A program made the position numbers and the translations under genes. Of a DNA stretch of 64,000 nucleotides, positions 22,171 to 35,194 are shown piece by piece. Origin of the DNA: Stichopus chloronotus (taxonomy: Eukaryota; Echinodermata; Holothuroidea; Aspidochirotida; Stichopodidae); NCBI GenBank assembly GCA_021234535.1, contig CM037843.1:7934979-7998978 (forward strand), given 5' to 3'. The notes under the pieces were generated by a model. It worked only from the letters and a program-made list of their open reading frames with translations, had not been told where the DNA came from and did no database searches. Each line of letters opens with the position of its first letter. The stretch's first letter is position 1.

Positions 22171-22902
22171 CCCCCCCCCCCCCCACCCAAAGATCTGGAG
22201 TTCGGCTCAGCCTATGATAGTAGGCCGACGTTAGCAACATATATAATGAGTTTTAATTTGTTGGTCATAATTGTCAGCCTTCGTCAGGTAAAATGTTTCA
22301 ATTTGCAAAATTTTGTCGAAATAACAAATCATATGCAAGATGGTATCTCGACAACTTTTGCATTTTTTCCCAAGAAATCGAGTAAGCCTAATTCTGTAAT
22401 TCGACAATATTCAAAATTTTGTCGAGAAATGTAACCACAATTGTTACCCACCTTTTTTCTGTGAAAAAGCGTCTTCGAAATATCTACTCCATCCAACGTG
22501 ACATTTGGGAGCGGTGCTCCAGCGACGCTGCATATCGTCCGCAACAAGTCCAAGGCACTGGCTAACTCCGGTGTGAATCCAGGAGAAATCTTTCAGGACC
22601 AATAGGCTATTCCTGGAACCCCAGTTCCTCTTTCGTAAGTTGTTCCCTTACCACATTTCAAGAGTCCAGCACTGCCGCCGTACTCTTTCATCATCAGCGC
22701 GGGTCTGCAACGTTATAGACATGACAAAGAAGCTGTTACAAACTCAACGCATGGGTACATTCAATATGATTACCGTGGACATGAACAGCGTATAGCTTAG
22801 TACCACCCCCCCCCCCCCTTTCTCTCCTCGGCACCTTTGCAAAGTGACACACATACCTCTATTCGTGAGTGGTAGTTCGAGCTCTAGGGGGTCGGGGGGG
22901 GG
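22171..22902. repeat. Poly-C and poly-G tracts around exon B
   Basis: C runs at about 22171-22184 and 22806-22819 and a G run near 22892-22902 flank arylsulfatase exon B. Homopolymer G/C runs of this length are uncommon in animal DNA. Confidence 0.8.
22452..22704 (-). pseudogene. Arylsulfatase-like exon B with premature TGA
   Basis: In one frame it reads PALMMKEYGGSAGLLKCGKG, then GVPGIAYWS, stop, then [17 protein letters not shown] and further to [15 protein letters not shown] before a GTGGGT donor. The frame is the same before and after the stop, so the defect is a substitution rather than an indel. Family members usually read GGMREP..AYWPG; here the second Gly of TTYEGG is also changed to Arg. 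Confidence 0.85.
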
Positions 22903-23368
22903 GGAGGGTAACAACTCCGCACATTTTCTAGCCATCTGATTAAAAACTTGCAAGTGTGTCCCCAATTGCATATATTTGAGTAGTTTGTTTACTAAAACTA
23001 TTAACAATTAATAAGACACTAAAATATTTGAACAATTCATCGGTATATGAAAATAGAATATGTTAATATGGGTGGTCCTAGCAGGTCTGTGGTGACTGGT
23101 TGGAGTTACTAAGGAAACTCAGGAACAAGATTCCTTTTTGCATTTGTGGCAGCTTTTGTTTTCTTTTGTTTTATAACAACCTTCTTCACATAGAACAGTA
23201 TGGGAGATGTCACAAAATATGTCAGATTCAGAAAGGAATCCTTATAATGAAACCATCGAAACCACAATACATTTGTGCACTCTGGTTAAGTTTTTGGTTT
23301 CTTTTACATTCTGGTCGAAAGCGCATCCTTGTCGCCACTCAAAGTACGGAATATTTTAAACGACTTAC

Positions 23369-23995
23369 CCATTGTCAGAGGAGAAGAAAATTAATGTGTT
23401 GTTGTCGATATTCAGAGATTCCAGTGTTCTGACGACTTCTCCGACGGCCCAGTCCAACTCAGCCAGGGCATCCCCGAAGTGTCCCCTTATCGTCGCCCCG
23501 GTAAAATTCTTACCGGAGTAAATCGGTTTGTGAAGGTGATGGAATGCATAATACAGGAAAAACGGCGTCCGCTCTTGGACGTCACACTTGATGAAATCTT
23601 TGGCTACCGTGGCGTACCTCGCATCTAACGTCAAAAGGTCCACGGGCTGTTCCACGATGATCGTATTTGCATAAACGGGGCAATGCACGTATTGAGGTCG
23701 GCAGTCACCTTCAGCACATGGAGTGTCCCGGTAGTAACATGGTCCACAGTAACAGTCTGCATGTGTACAAGGTATACCGTAAGTACCAATCAATCCCTGA
23801 TGACTTGGATGGTATTGTCCATTTTTACCATAGCCTAAATGCCACTTTCCGGTCATACCTGTCCTGTAGCCTACATCTTTTAAGGCCTCCGCTATCGTGG
23901 TCTCGTTTAAAGGTAAACCCCCGATATCGTCAGGTTTGAAATTACCCGGGTATACACTAGACCTCGTTGCATACCGACCAGTTAACAGACCAGCT
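23369..23995 (-). CDS. Arylsulfatase-like exon A
   Basis: A 627-bp exon. The acceptor TTACAG at 24000-23996 leaves one base completing an Arg codon, then AGLLTGRYATRSSVYPG. Encodes signature 2 GYRTGMTGKWHLG, a Cys-rich loop with CTHADCYCGPC, and FFLYYAFHHLHKP. It ends DNG with a split Gly at a GTAAGT donor. The Lys and His of GKWH and the downstream His correspond to ARSA active-site residues. The codon after the missing CxPS is AG or CG plus A, as expected for the conserved Arg. Confidence 0.9.
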
Positions 23996-24179
23996 CTGTA
24001 AGGGAAGCATGATATAAGCAACATAAAATATCAATTATTTCACTTAATGATCATCTCATAGTTTGGGATTGAGAAGAAATTAATCAAGGCATTGGAAAAG
24101 AAAACATATACAAAAAAAAAAAAACCTTAATCAATTTGCCTTACAACATAGTAGTAAACACAAAAGCCTGTGTTCTGAT

Positions 24180-24420
24180 TTTATTTGAAATCAGCCCACA
24201 AGTGTGTATAATATTGTTGTTTAAAACCCTCTTTGTGATTGACAAAGCACACCATTAGATAGACATCAGATATCTCAAAGCTTCTATCCTCGAAATACCG
24301 TGTGTGTAAAATTCTTTGGGTTCGATCCCGATTGTACCTAAATGACCTTTGACCTCCACCAAAAATAAAAGCCTTGCTTCTTGTATTCAATACGGTATAC
24401 GTGAGATCTGTCCAAGCGTC
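24180..24420 (-). repeat. Dispersed GGTCAAAGGTCA repeat
   Basis: Minus orientation. It contains TGACCTTTGACCT at 24343-24355, a perfect DR1 nuclear-receptor motif, followed by CCACCAAAAATAAAAG, the usual unit boundary. Confidence 0.75.
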
Positions 24421-24904
24421 CAAGATATCATGTTGAAAACCTTTTTACCATTTGACCAATGTTGACCATAAATGACATTCAGAAGGGCATTTTGGTTTTC
24501 AAAGCTCAAAATTGTTCTTAGAGCTTCCCCCGTGTAACTGTGTATCCTAAATAACTCTTTACAATAGCTGACCAACCTTTCCTGCTCTGACATATGCACT
24601 AAAGGATCTCTTAATTTCTGCACTTCACATGAGTATGCTTGTGAAATAAAACCAAAAGGAATACTGCATTTGATTTACATCTGCATGCACTTAAAAACAA
24701 ATGGATCTTTCAGGCTGCAATATCCAACAAGAATGTATTGAAATGTGAAATAAGGGACAGAATTTGCAATTACAAGAGATGGCTATCTCTTTGACACCAC
24801 ATTACTTTGAGGCACCATAAAACAGTGAGATGTCCCACTCGTACTAATCTGAAATAACCTGAACATCGTAAAATGTAATCTGTAGACAAAAAGTATTACT
24901 TTGC

Positions 24905-25560
24905 ACAATGTAATAATTTATGGCCCATATGGTCCATTCTAAAGTTGGACCCACAAATGTTAAACACTGATTGGAAAGGGTTTTACTACCACAATGCTAA
25001 TTTGACAAACAGTTCACATTGTAAAGCAAAATGTTGTATGCAGAAAAGCATGATTTCATAAAATGGTCCACATAGTCCCATTTGGGACCAATAAGCATGA
25101 ACAGCCCGAAGGAGCCCCTACCATAGCAGAAAAGTGACACAATTTCAACTTAATACCATACAATTTGCAGGAGAAGCATTTGGCATGATTTCATAAAATG
25201 GCCCATATGGTCCATTGGGACCTTGGACCAAAAAATCCTGGACACCCAGGGTTCCACTACCACAATGCTAATTTGACAAACATTTAACATGGTACAGCAA
25301 AATTTGCAGAAAAGAAACATTTCTGATGATTTCATAAAATGGTCTATGTGGCCTATATGGGACCAATAATCCTGAACAACCTGAAGGAACCACTACCATA
25401 GTAGTAATGTGACACAATTTCAACTTACTACCGTACAATCTGTAGGAGACAAGGCATTTTAGCATGATTTCATAAAATGATCCATATGGCCCATTTGGAC
25501 CTTGGACTCCAAAATATTTAATGCCCCAAGGGCACCACTACCATTATAATGCATCCATAT
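24905..25560. repeat. Diverged tandem array, unit about 140 bp
   Basis: Units marked by ATGATTTCATAAAATGG at about 25048, 25184, 25326 and 25463, spaced 137 to 142 bp. Alternate units share CCATATGG..CCATT.GGACC and GACACAATTTCAACTTA, so the higher-order unit may be about 280 bp. Confidence 0.8.
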
Positions 25561-25569
25561 ACCAAACTT

Positions 25570-25990
25570 GTGTAACCTTTTTCCAAGCGTTATAACTTGA
25601 GATATCCTGTTAAAAAGGTTTTCAGAGTTTTAACCCCAGTGCCCGATAACCTTTAACCTTCACCAAAAACAATAGGGCACAGCTTCTCAATATGGCAGAC
25701 CTACACAACAAGTTTGACTTTATCCGACTTTCCCCTGTTGAGATAAAGCGTACCTTAGCAAGTGTCACAGAAACAAAAAAAATTGCCCCAGTGCCCCCAG
25801 AAGACCTTTGACTTCCACCAAAAACAATAGGGCACACCTTCTCAATATGGTGAACATACATCCCAAGTTTGACTTTCATCCGACTTCCCCTATTGAGATA
25901 GAGCGTACCTAAGCAAGTGTCACAGACACACACACACACACGCAAACAAACAAACAAACACACACACACTCATGCCAACCTGCATAGGTT
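25570..25990 (-). repeat. Dispersed GGTCAAAGGTCA repeat with CA tract
   Basis: Two diverged units in minus orientation (AAAACAATAGGGCACA twice), with degenerate direct repeats such as TAACCTTTAACCT, followed by a CA-rich tract from about 25920 to 25970. Confidence 0.7.
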
Positions 25991-28439
25991 CCTTAGCTGA
26001 CGCAAGGAAACAAAAACACTCCCACATTAGCCCTGGAGACCAAAGATTCTCGAGAAATACCATGAATTCTGCGGATATAAATAATCAATGATTCCTCATG
26101 CTGCTTCAGGTCCAAATTTAATTGTTCCAATTAAAACTTTACTATATAACCAAAGATCAAAACCGAATGGCAAAAAAAGAATAAAACTAATGAAGAAGAA
26201 AACAGGAAACAAAGAAAGAGAAAAAACAGGCAGTGTTTATAACAATCACATGTTTGGATGCACACAAACCTACTCTACCAGGAACTGGTGTCGTATTTCA
26301 AGGATTAGAAGCAATCTGAATCAAACGTTAAAAAATAATAATTGCTCATATCTACAGAGCCACTCCCAGCCCATATGAGACTGTTGATATGTATAACGCA
26401 ACCTGGGGGTTGATCGTTGTTTTAATTCCGTTACCACAGAAAAATAGTAAAACAGGTGAGATGTTTTGGGACAGGAATACCTTTTTCAAAAAGCATCGTA
26501 CTGCATGATAAAATTGGTCAAAAATTGATCTCAACGTGAAGGATGTTGTCTGCTACTATTATTTGTGGACGTTAATTCGATTGGGCCTACATGCCTACGA
26601 CGCAGTTGCCACATGGGACGTAATTGACCTAGTCTGTTTCTTTTTAAAGATGAAATTGAATGAAGTGTTTTGTTGCATGATGAATTAACGCATTCATGTT
26701 ATCGTAACTACACCTCACAGGACATAACTGAGTTGACATTAGTCCTTGCCTAAGAAATGCCCTAACTTAAGTCGTTAATTCGTTAATTGGGGGCTTAGAC
26801 CCCTCACTTCTGGTTACTTTTCTTTTGGTATCTTTTCTTTTCTCCAGTATACATGCAGTTCTAAACTCAAAGATACAGTGCTCCCGTATTTACGATGGAC
26901 GACTGTGATTGTAAACTGAGAAAAGCTAATTCATGCTTGAGTGGCCCATCACTTTTTTTTTTTTTAAGATTTCGCAGATCAGTATTGCTTTTAAACTAGA
27001 CCATTTAGATGGAGTGGAGATAAATATTGCATTTTGATTTTGATTACCGTTTTGATGGAAAATGTTCTACCCTGCTTTGTCTATCCGTAATTTGCTCTAA
27101 TGATTCTTCTGGTGTAGTGAGTAGTGCAACGTACCTTATCATTTAGCAATTTCTTCCTCAAGTCTTTTTTTAAGTCTTGCCAAGAATAACCCTCCTATGA
27201 CAAGAGTATCACAGTCCACGTGTTCTGAGACTGACATTTCTTCAGAGCTAACCAGAAAATATATTCAAATTTCGCTTTTCTCTTCAGAATCACACAAGAA
27301 TATGTATCTTTGTAGTGCTAAAAATTACTTCGTATGTCAAGGGAACGATTTGGCTCACATATTTACGGCACGAAATACACGAACTTACTGACCACTGACT
27401 TTTCAGTGACAGTATGGCTCTGTTTTGTTCGGCTACGTGCTGTGCTGAATATGGAGTGGGATACGAGGGAAGTCGGTATGTAATACCAAGTCACAGTTTA
27501 GTAAAGTCTTAGCTATTGGTTCTTTAAAATAACGGAGTTTTTTCAGCCAGTTGAAGAAGATTTTTACATCAATTGAAAGGAAATTTCCCGAACATTTCTT
27601 TGTGAAATTATAACAAATGTTACAAACGTTGTGACAAAAGTTGTGACGCAACTCCTGCATGCATCACACACGGGGAAAAGAAGGAAGGTAACAGAAAATT
27701 CCCCAGGATCTATGGGAGTATACCGGTAGTGTAAGTACTCAGAATTTCTGGGGTCATTATTAAGGCAATAAATTTATTCACATCAAGATAAAAAAAGTTG
27801 ACGAATGTCAAGAAAACACTCTGCGCTTGTAAATGACGGGGGAGGGGATGGGTGGGGGACAAAAGACATCACTCCACAAACGGCAAAGTTACGGCAGTCT
27901 GAAGACTCAAAATGGTGGTTATTATTACCCGAACGTGAGTTTTATTTAAGAGAGGTAACTTACAGTCGGCTAAGACTTAGAACACGGCAGGTTCACCATA
28001 AGAGAAAAATAGAAGAATGCAAAGAGAGAGAAAAAGCAAACAAGAACACTTTTTTGCAGAATATTGTTGAATTGGCAAGATGATGCGATCAGTTGTCATT
28101 TGAACATTTTGCAGAAAATTGTTGAATTGTTAAATAGCGCAACGAAGCAATTGATCATTTTTCTGTTTTTTTTTGTTGTTGTGATATAATCTCGTTATCA
28201 AGACAATTTGCTGAAAATTATAAACTTATGGGGTAAAGATATTCTTGCCGTGACGGCACTTTTAAGCTTCTGTAGTGGGGGGGGGGGGAGGTTTCCATGT
28301 GTGTTTCACAATGATCCATTGCATTATGGGACATTTATGATCTAACACAAGCACGACTACTCGAAGTAGTGGTTGGGGTCCAGACGGCCGTTCTACAGAA
28401 CAGTAAGTGCTCAGAATAATTAACACAGTAGAAATTGGA

Positions 28440-28692
28440 CTATGACAAACAGAGCATTGGTATTACATGACATGTCCCATCATGTTTTATTGAAACAAGG
28501 ATCAGGGATCATATTGACATACTCCCTCACAACTCATTACACAAGTGTACCTGGCAGATTTGGGATTTTCACCACTTTCTTGAATCTTCTAGCACAGACT
28601 GAACATGACACACGTCCAAGCTTCTATTCATGAGATACTGTGTGTGCAAGATTTCCATACTTTGACCCCTGCTGACGTGAACATCAAATGAC
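28440..28692 (-). repeat. Dispersed repeat, diverged copy
   Basis: Contains ATGAGATACTGTGTGTGCAA and TTTGACCCCTGCTGACGTGA, recognisable as the same family in minus orientation but with the second half-sites decayed. A further scrap occurs near 29505-29535. Confidence 0.5.
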
Positions 28693-29210
28693 TTAAAGGT
28701 TGTGTGGCATGCATCAAGAAAAGAGCGCTTTTCATGCAGAAGTTGCAAAGTAACACCCTGTGTGAAAATCTGTTGGAGTTTTGTTTACATCTATTACCCC
28801 TGCAGAGATGACTTTTCAAAGTCTGAGAAAAATGCAAAACAGAAGACGAGGAGTGTTGCACGGCGTCATTATTTCTTTTGTTATGCCTGTATATTTTGCC
28901 TATTAATTACACAGTTTCACATTGGCAAGTGATATCGATATTTTTAAAGAAGAAAATACATACTTCCATAACAAAAGCCTCTTGGCATATAAAATTCTCA
29001 AATGTCCTTGAAATAAAGGTTACATAAACAAAGGATGAGCATAAGACATATCATAGGAGTCCATCTCTTGACGTCACAAAGTTGCCCACTTAGCCAATGT
29101 TTATTCATGATGCAGTTGTGAGACACTAATTTGCCTGTAAATTTGTCAGTCTTTGACGGATTTTCATTAAAATTCTGGCTATTTATAACATCTTTAATGT
29201 TTAATGCACC
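28693..29210 (-). repeat. Dispersed 0.5 kb repeat, copy 2
   Basis: Inverted relative to copy 1 at 16271-16735. Reads, on the minus strand, GTGCATTAAACATTAAAG, through TTTGTGACGTCAAGAG to ATGAAAAGCGCTCTTTTC. Confidence 0.75.
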
Positions 29211-29876
29211 CAGCACTCCAAAATGTCACATGATCCTTAACACAAAGTGAGGGTATTTGTACTTCGTTGATCACCATACTGTTAGTAGGCCTGCATATGA
29301 GCTCGGTTCAATTTGCATTTAAAAGATGCTCTGTGTGTTTAGAAACTTTTCAAAGTTTAGTCTCAGCCAACTTTTTAACCGTTTTTTTTTTAGCAATCTT
29401 ACAGGTTCACAGTAAATGGGGTCCCTGCTCTCCATGTGGTCTGTCTATGTACTATCCATGATGTCAGTACAAGCTTGTGTTCCTGTGATGTTGTGTGCAG
29501 AAGGTTTTCAGAGTTTGACTTCTGTTGATCCCTACCAAAACGAACAGAGTTCTTGCAATTTACATGACAATTATACACATCAAGAGCATGGGATCAGTCA
29601 ATGCTTCCATTCTTGAGGCATTGTGTTAACGAGAAAGGCATCACAAGCGCTCCCAAACATGCCACCATGATGAGCATTTTTCATCTAAACCAAAAATGAC
29701 AAACTTCAAGAAGGATAAATTGACTCAACTTGTTTTACTATGATACGGTTGTGATGATACAATGATTTTTATAGGCAAGACAAAGAAGAGTAAGGATATG
29801 CTGAAAGGTAAGTCAGGTTTGGTGCTTCCTCAACCACTTCCAGGACCGTGAATCCCTACTGCTATGACGGACTTTT

Positions 29877-29976
29877 GCTATGATGGTGTTATGCTATGAT
29901 GGTGTTATGCTATGATGGTGTTATGCTATGATAGTTGAGGGCTTCATAAGCAACTATCGTAGCATACCCTCAATTC
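29877..29976. repeat. 16-bp minisatellite and hairpin
   Basis: About three and a half copies of GCTATGATGGTGTTAT (29877-29933) run into an inverted repeat, TATGCTATGATAGTTG pairing with CAACTATCGTAGCATA, one mismatch, with a short loop. Confidence 0.8.
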
Positions 29977-31794
29977 TTGTCTTTGACTTAAGTTTACTGC
30001 ATGCATGTTGCTGAAGTTGTACGAAGTCAAATTGTTCGTAACACAATCATTTGTTGCGTTTGGAGGAAATTTTGTTAGTTTTTCAGTATTCAAGTATATC
30101 GCATTAACATAGTAAGGTCGACGCTATTCACCCCCCCCCCAAAAAAAAAAAATGGGCAAATAAGCTCTGTTATTCGCACCAACCAAGTAACTCCCAACCC
30201 TAAATATAACCTTAACCATAACCATGATCGATAATTGGAGAAAATCTCATTCCCGCCAATAAAATGTTTATTTGCATGAATTTGTCAATGAAAATAGACA
30301 CAGCTATATCGTAATAGTCAACCAGTTGTGAAACTGTTAAAACTAACCGTTCATTCTGTGAGTTCATCATGACACTGACCTCAGAAGAAAGATGAATGAG
30401 GATTTCTGTTTCTTTTTTTTTTGTACCCTATGACAAAGGAGGTTGGTTAGGGGTGCCTTTACCGCCCACAGACATTTATCAAATGTGTTAAACGCACGAA
30501 TGACGTCTCCTTCCAGGTGGGCAGGGCTTGACACGGAAAAAAACAAAAAACAAACAAACCAGGCGGAAAGTTCCTTACAGTCAACTTCAAATGAAAGAAC
30601 CACAAAAACTAAGTAGACATCACTACGTTGTCCTACTTTCCTTGTGAAGAATTTCGTGCTAGGCATTCTAAGGTTCTGCCATAATTTTTCCTTGACAATA
30701 CATTTGCTATTGTAACAAATTGTAAACGGTAAATTCAAGGAGTTGATTCCAATGCAAAAAATAAAATAAAGTTAACACGCATGCTGAAATCATATGAGGT
30801 AATTAGGAGACAAAAGTTAGTATCTCACGAAGAGAAATATCACTTGTGTATGGTCTGCGACTGAATTCTGAAAATTTGCACGTTTTGTAGAATTCGCAGT
30901 TGGCTAAATGTCCTCTGGTTTTGAATAGGGGGTGTTTCATGATATTTGGGATGAGCTGGTATGAAGTTAGGGCTAATATTTTGTGACTGACTGGTGTAAA
31001 TTTGGCGTTCCTTTGTTCACGTCAGACATATTCACTGGCTTCCCACGATTTTTGGGACTGCATTTTCGAAAATGTAGCAGCTGCAAAAATATACATGAAA
31101 ATTTGTCTTCGCAAGGTGGTAATTTCATTGTATTTTTACACTATTTTTTATGACTAGTTTGGGTTCAGAAACGTGACAGTCGCTACAGTGAACGTGCAAA
31201 TATGTCTTCGTGAGATGCTGGCTAAGGAATCGAACCAAAACGGTAATCCCTTTCAGCAATTCTGACACATTTAGCAATAGCTACCCAGTCAGGAGCCTGA
31301 ATATTATACAAATAATGAATGTTTATAAGTGCAATAGGATGAACAGTTTCATGAGTTGCAAGATTGGACATTATATTCAATGAGGCTAAAGTGACTTGGA
31401 CAAAATGTTCTATCTTTCAAAACAATATTGGAAAACAAGATTTGTTTTACATAACACCTGAAAATTTGGTCGGAATTTGAGTCAATAAGACAAGAGGATA
31501 TGGCGTAACTATTATTTACTTAATACAATGTATGATTCCCATTGCTGCAGTAATTTGTTCAGTCGCAGTACGCTTGTCGGTAGTGCAAGCTAACTGATGA
31601 CCATTGACTCATGGCCATGTTATAGCATGTACTCATCCACCATTGATGATTACTACGTACTGATTCATGTTCGAGATCACAATTGTGATCAAGCATGGCA
31701 TGTGACCACCAATCCTTCCATTAAAATCAGATATAGATGAATTAACAAAGTGTCATATATAACAAAATAGAACATTTTCCCCAGGCCTCCGGTC

Positions 31795-31897
<103 letters not shown>

Positions 31898-34633
31898 CAG
31901 AACTGCTGATCAAGGTTCAAGTGAACATTACAAAATGAGGGTGTTCTTCCTTTCTTAAACGTTAATCCCGTCCGACACTGTTAGCAGAATGTTTACCATA
32001 ACTTACTCACCCTCTTTCTCTTGGGATTTGAAATGCAACTAACAATTTGATCGACAGATACGCCAGACTAAAAAAAAAATACGAATACGCTAGCACAAAA
32101 TCAAGTCTTAAAGACACTGTGTACTTTACACAAGCATTGATGTTATCTGAATTCTTTAACTTCACATCATCCACAAAAATTTACATGCATAGTAATGCAG
32201 CGATGCCTTTATAACAGTTTTTATTATCACTTGCTACGTGAGCATTTTGCAGAAATGTAGGTCAAGCGTGGGGTTATGATATTCAAGTTCCATTGCATGT
32301 GTCTGCAAGACAATGTTTACAAAACGAAGTCAAGCGACCATAGAGAATTCTACCATCACGTTTTTCAAGATTTTCTTTTCGTCATGAAATGTTCAATTTT
32401 ATTCACAAGATCAGCGAACTACTTTTTCCTCTTTTCGTTTTTACCTGAAATGTTCGTTTTGATCTGAAATGTTCGTTTTGATTCATAAAATCAGCAAATT
32501 ATGACATAATTTCCATGCAAAGAGAGCCATAGAGAGACAGAGTTAGGCCTGTACTCTGAATGTTGACAAGGAATGAATCACTATTGAAGAAATGTGAACT
32601 GAGTCTTGAATGAAAGCTGGGATGCAGACCATCGCTGCGTCGGTCGTCTTTCTCAATCTCTTCAGCTTTGCAAAACAGTTTCGAGAAATGAAGTACGCTT
32701 AATGAGATGGTGCAATTGTAGACCACCCTAACAGCGATATGAGAAACCGCTTTGATAGATAAATCAAACAATTAAAATTGCGAGTGCACTAAAATGCTTC
32801 CTGGTAAGGATGTTCATAAATTGAGATTACTTGACAGTACAGGCTGACTCTATAAAATCTGATGAAGTGTCACATGACGAAATTGTTTGGATGTAATGTG
32901 ACCCTGATTAGAATCCTGGAGGGAGATATAAGGGTGTGTCTCCCTGCCCTTATACCACTTGATATTATTTTTAGTGGTCCACATTTAGTATTGTCTACAG
33001 TCTGTCATTTTCCAAGAAAAATTCTTTCCACAAAATGTGAATATGTTTAGGTTAATTTTCTTGGTTTGGAGGGAACTTTCAAAATGAGTTCACAATTTTT
33101 CTTCAATATGCTTCCCGTAATTTATTGTATGTGCCACTGCAAACAACATACTCCAGAGGCGCAAGCTGATCTTCAAGTAAGCCAGTAAGTATGACCGAGG
33201 CACTCACGGCCGTAGTCGGTTGGGTACACAGGTAATTTCGGCTTGGCTATGAGTTGGTTGTGAAGTCAAAATGCAACATTTTGCTTGGCATGTGAAATAT
33301 ACCACCGTGTCTCTTTTGTGCTGGCAATGAAGTGTCCTTGGATATATGCTGACTACTCACACATACAGTCTATGTTGGTGAAACTTTGGCTCCATGTAGC
33401 AATTTCAGACAAGGGTCCAGACATGGGCTGGGTAATTGGTGAAAACGCTACAATACACGCCAATGGATGGGGTGATTTGGCTCTTTTCTCGATTCACCAT
33501 CATCAATGGAAATATTAAAACATAAAATCAAATTGAAACACTATGGAGACACTAGTATGTTGTATTGCATCTGAATACTGGATTTGGAAATGTGTCCGTT
33601 GACGTCTCTCTCCCTCTCCACATTGCATTACGAGAAGAAACACTACATCCCATAAATCAATCAATTCGAGGAAAATCTCCATCCTCATTTTGTGAAATAC
33701 CCGCTCTTCCAAATCTACTAGGAGTAGAATGGCAAACTGTGAGGTAAAGTGTCCATACTTTTGCACCTGGGATTATCCTGCTGTATTATGAGAACATATG
33801 GAAGCTCTCTTTCCTCAGGTACTTAAAAAAAGGCATATTTATCATATGGTCTGTATGATAAAAGAAATTTGGTATTTGTTTGAAGCATCTCCTTTAGTTC
33901 CTCTTAACTGTTATTACTACATATTGTATTACAATGTTGGAATCTCATTTGCTAACTTTGACACCTTCTTAGCTTTCTATACTTTCATTTCTCACACACG
34001 TCAAACGCTCCATCTGAGATGAACTTCAATGTAACATCACATCAAAACGAAGAATACCGAAGAGAAATCAGCGCAATTAACCTGCCAAAATACAGTCAGG
34101 TAAAGAGTGTCTTGTGCCATATTTTTCAGTCTGCTTAAATGATGAAAACATTTCCAATCAACATTGCTCATTTCAGGTTTTTAACTCCTGGTGTACCAAA
34201 TCTGGTTTACAATTATGCTTTTCTTTTTAGAGGTCACATCTGAGAAAAACAGCATATATAACTGAAAAAAACAAAACAAACCAAGGCATTTTGATAAAAT
34301 ATGCTTTGCAAATCTACATGACCATGTTATAAAAAAGTGTACATATGTGTCAGGAATGCAGCAGGTTTTGACTGAGGCAAATGGAGGATCTCCCTCGCAT
34401 GAATGGAAAATAAATGTGGAAATATTCGTGATGATCTGACTGGAAATAAAGTTTTGGAATTCTAAGAAATCAGGAATAAATTGAGAGGAGCTAGGAACCT
34501 CACATATCATATAAAGGATAACTGAAAACAAAAAAGAAAAATATAAATGGAATGAAAGCATACTGCTCAGAAATTTGAAAAGAACTTGGTACACACAAAA
34601 AAAATGATAAAACTAGATTCATTTACTTCTTTC

Positions 34634-35194
34634 CTATTCTTCTATCTTCTTGGTCACATCAACTCCATTGCACAGACTAGATGGTATTTTAGAGTGTAAG
34701 GTGTCCTTTTTTTCCTTGGATGTTTGGTCCGCTGATGCCGTAGTGTCTTTGCTCTTGTCTTCTGTGTTGTGGTTCTGGTCCAGTGGGTGGTTTGCTGAGT
34801 CTTCCACCGTGACCTGGGACAGTTCACTGGCGTTGGTCAATGTGCTCTCCGTGTCGCTCTTTATGCTACTGCAGCAGACGTTGTCACTGTCTTCGGGGTC
34901 CTCTCCCTGAAGTTCTAAATTTTCAACGAGATCATCTTCACCGCCGGCGGAGCGTTCGGTCGTCGCGGTGACATCGCTGTCCTCCTCGCTGGCGAGGGGA
35001 GGCTCTGGGACCGACTTTTTGGCCCCTTCGGGGGAGTAGTATAGAGCGTCCTCTGGTAAATCTTCAACCCGGAGTTTTTGAACGGTGATGTGGTCAATGG
35101 CCTTTTCAAGGACATTCCTCTCACACTGAATGAGTCTTACGCACAACCTCGTGTTGTAGCTGAGTTCCTTGCCATTGGTTGCCCCTTGAATACT
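34634..35194 (-). CDS. SETD3: SETD3 exon 13, acidic C-terminal tail
   Basis: Begins SIQGATNGKELSYNTRLCVR and LIQCERNVLEKAIDH (human KLRLGEKEILEKAVKSA). It then diverges into about 140 residues rich in Asp, Glu, Ser and Thr, ending VTKKIEE and TAG. The tail looks disordered; vertebrate SETD3 also has a poorly conserved acidic tail, but a shorter one. Confidence 0.92.
   Translation of the reverse strand, partial: SIQGATNGKELSYNTRLCVRLIQCERNVLEKAIDHITVQKLRVEDLPEDALYYSPEGAKKSVPEPPLASEEDSDVTATTERSAGGEDDLVENLELQGEDPEDSDNVCCSSIKSDTESTLTNASELSQVTVEDSANHPLDQNHNTEDKSKDTTASADQTSKEKKDTLHSKIPSSLCNGVDVTKKIEE

Larger units (their letters stand above)
19812..23995 (-). pseudogene. Arylsulfatase A-like gene, 3' three exons, with in-frame stop
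   Basis: Exons 23995-23369, 22704-22452 and 20183-19812 join in phase and cover the sulfatase from just after the active-site Cys to the C-terminus. Sulfatases remove sulfate esters from glycans and lipids in lysosomes or outside the cell. Seen: GYRTGMTGKWHLG (sulfatase signature 2), HHLHKP, FFSSDNG (metal-binding Asp-Asn), GKGTTYERG, and a C-terminal CC..GC. Order and spacing follow human ARSA, including a Cys-rich segment. Two defects: a TGA at 22593-22595 where the family has a Gly in YWPGKI, and no upstream exon carrying CxPSR found up to 34 kb. It may be a pseudogene, a null allele or a sequence error; everything after the stop is otherwise well conserved, which argues for a recent event. 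Confidence 0.75.

Noticed and set aside
22593..22595. TGA read as selenocysteine
   Set aside because: The family has Gly, not Cys, at this place, and no role for Sec is known there; a mutation is simpler.
24181..24623. Minus-strand frames as a missing arylsulfatase exon
   Set aside because: They lie in the dispersed repeat and its flank and show no sulfatase motif.
24905..25560. Regular repeats considered as a CRISPR array
   Set aside because: Units are diverged, longer than CRISPR repeats, without unique spacers, in animal DNA.
30367..30738. 123-codon minus-strand frame
   Set aside because: Ends in a Lys-rich homopolymer translation, no domain, no splice context.
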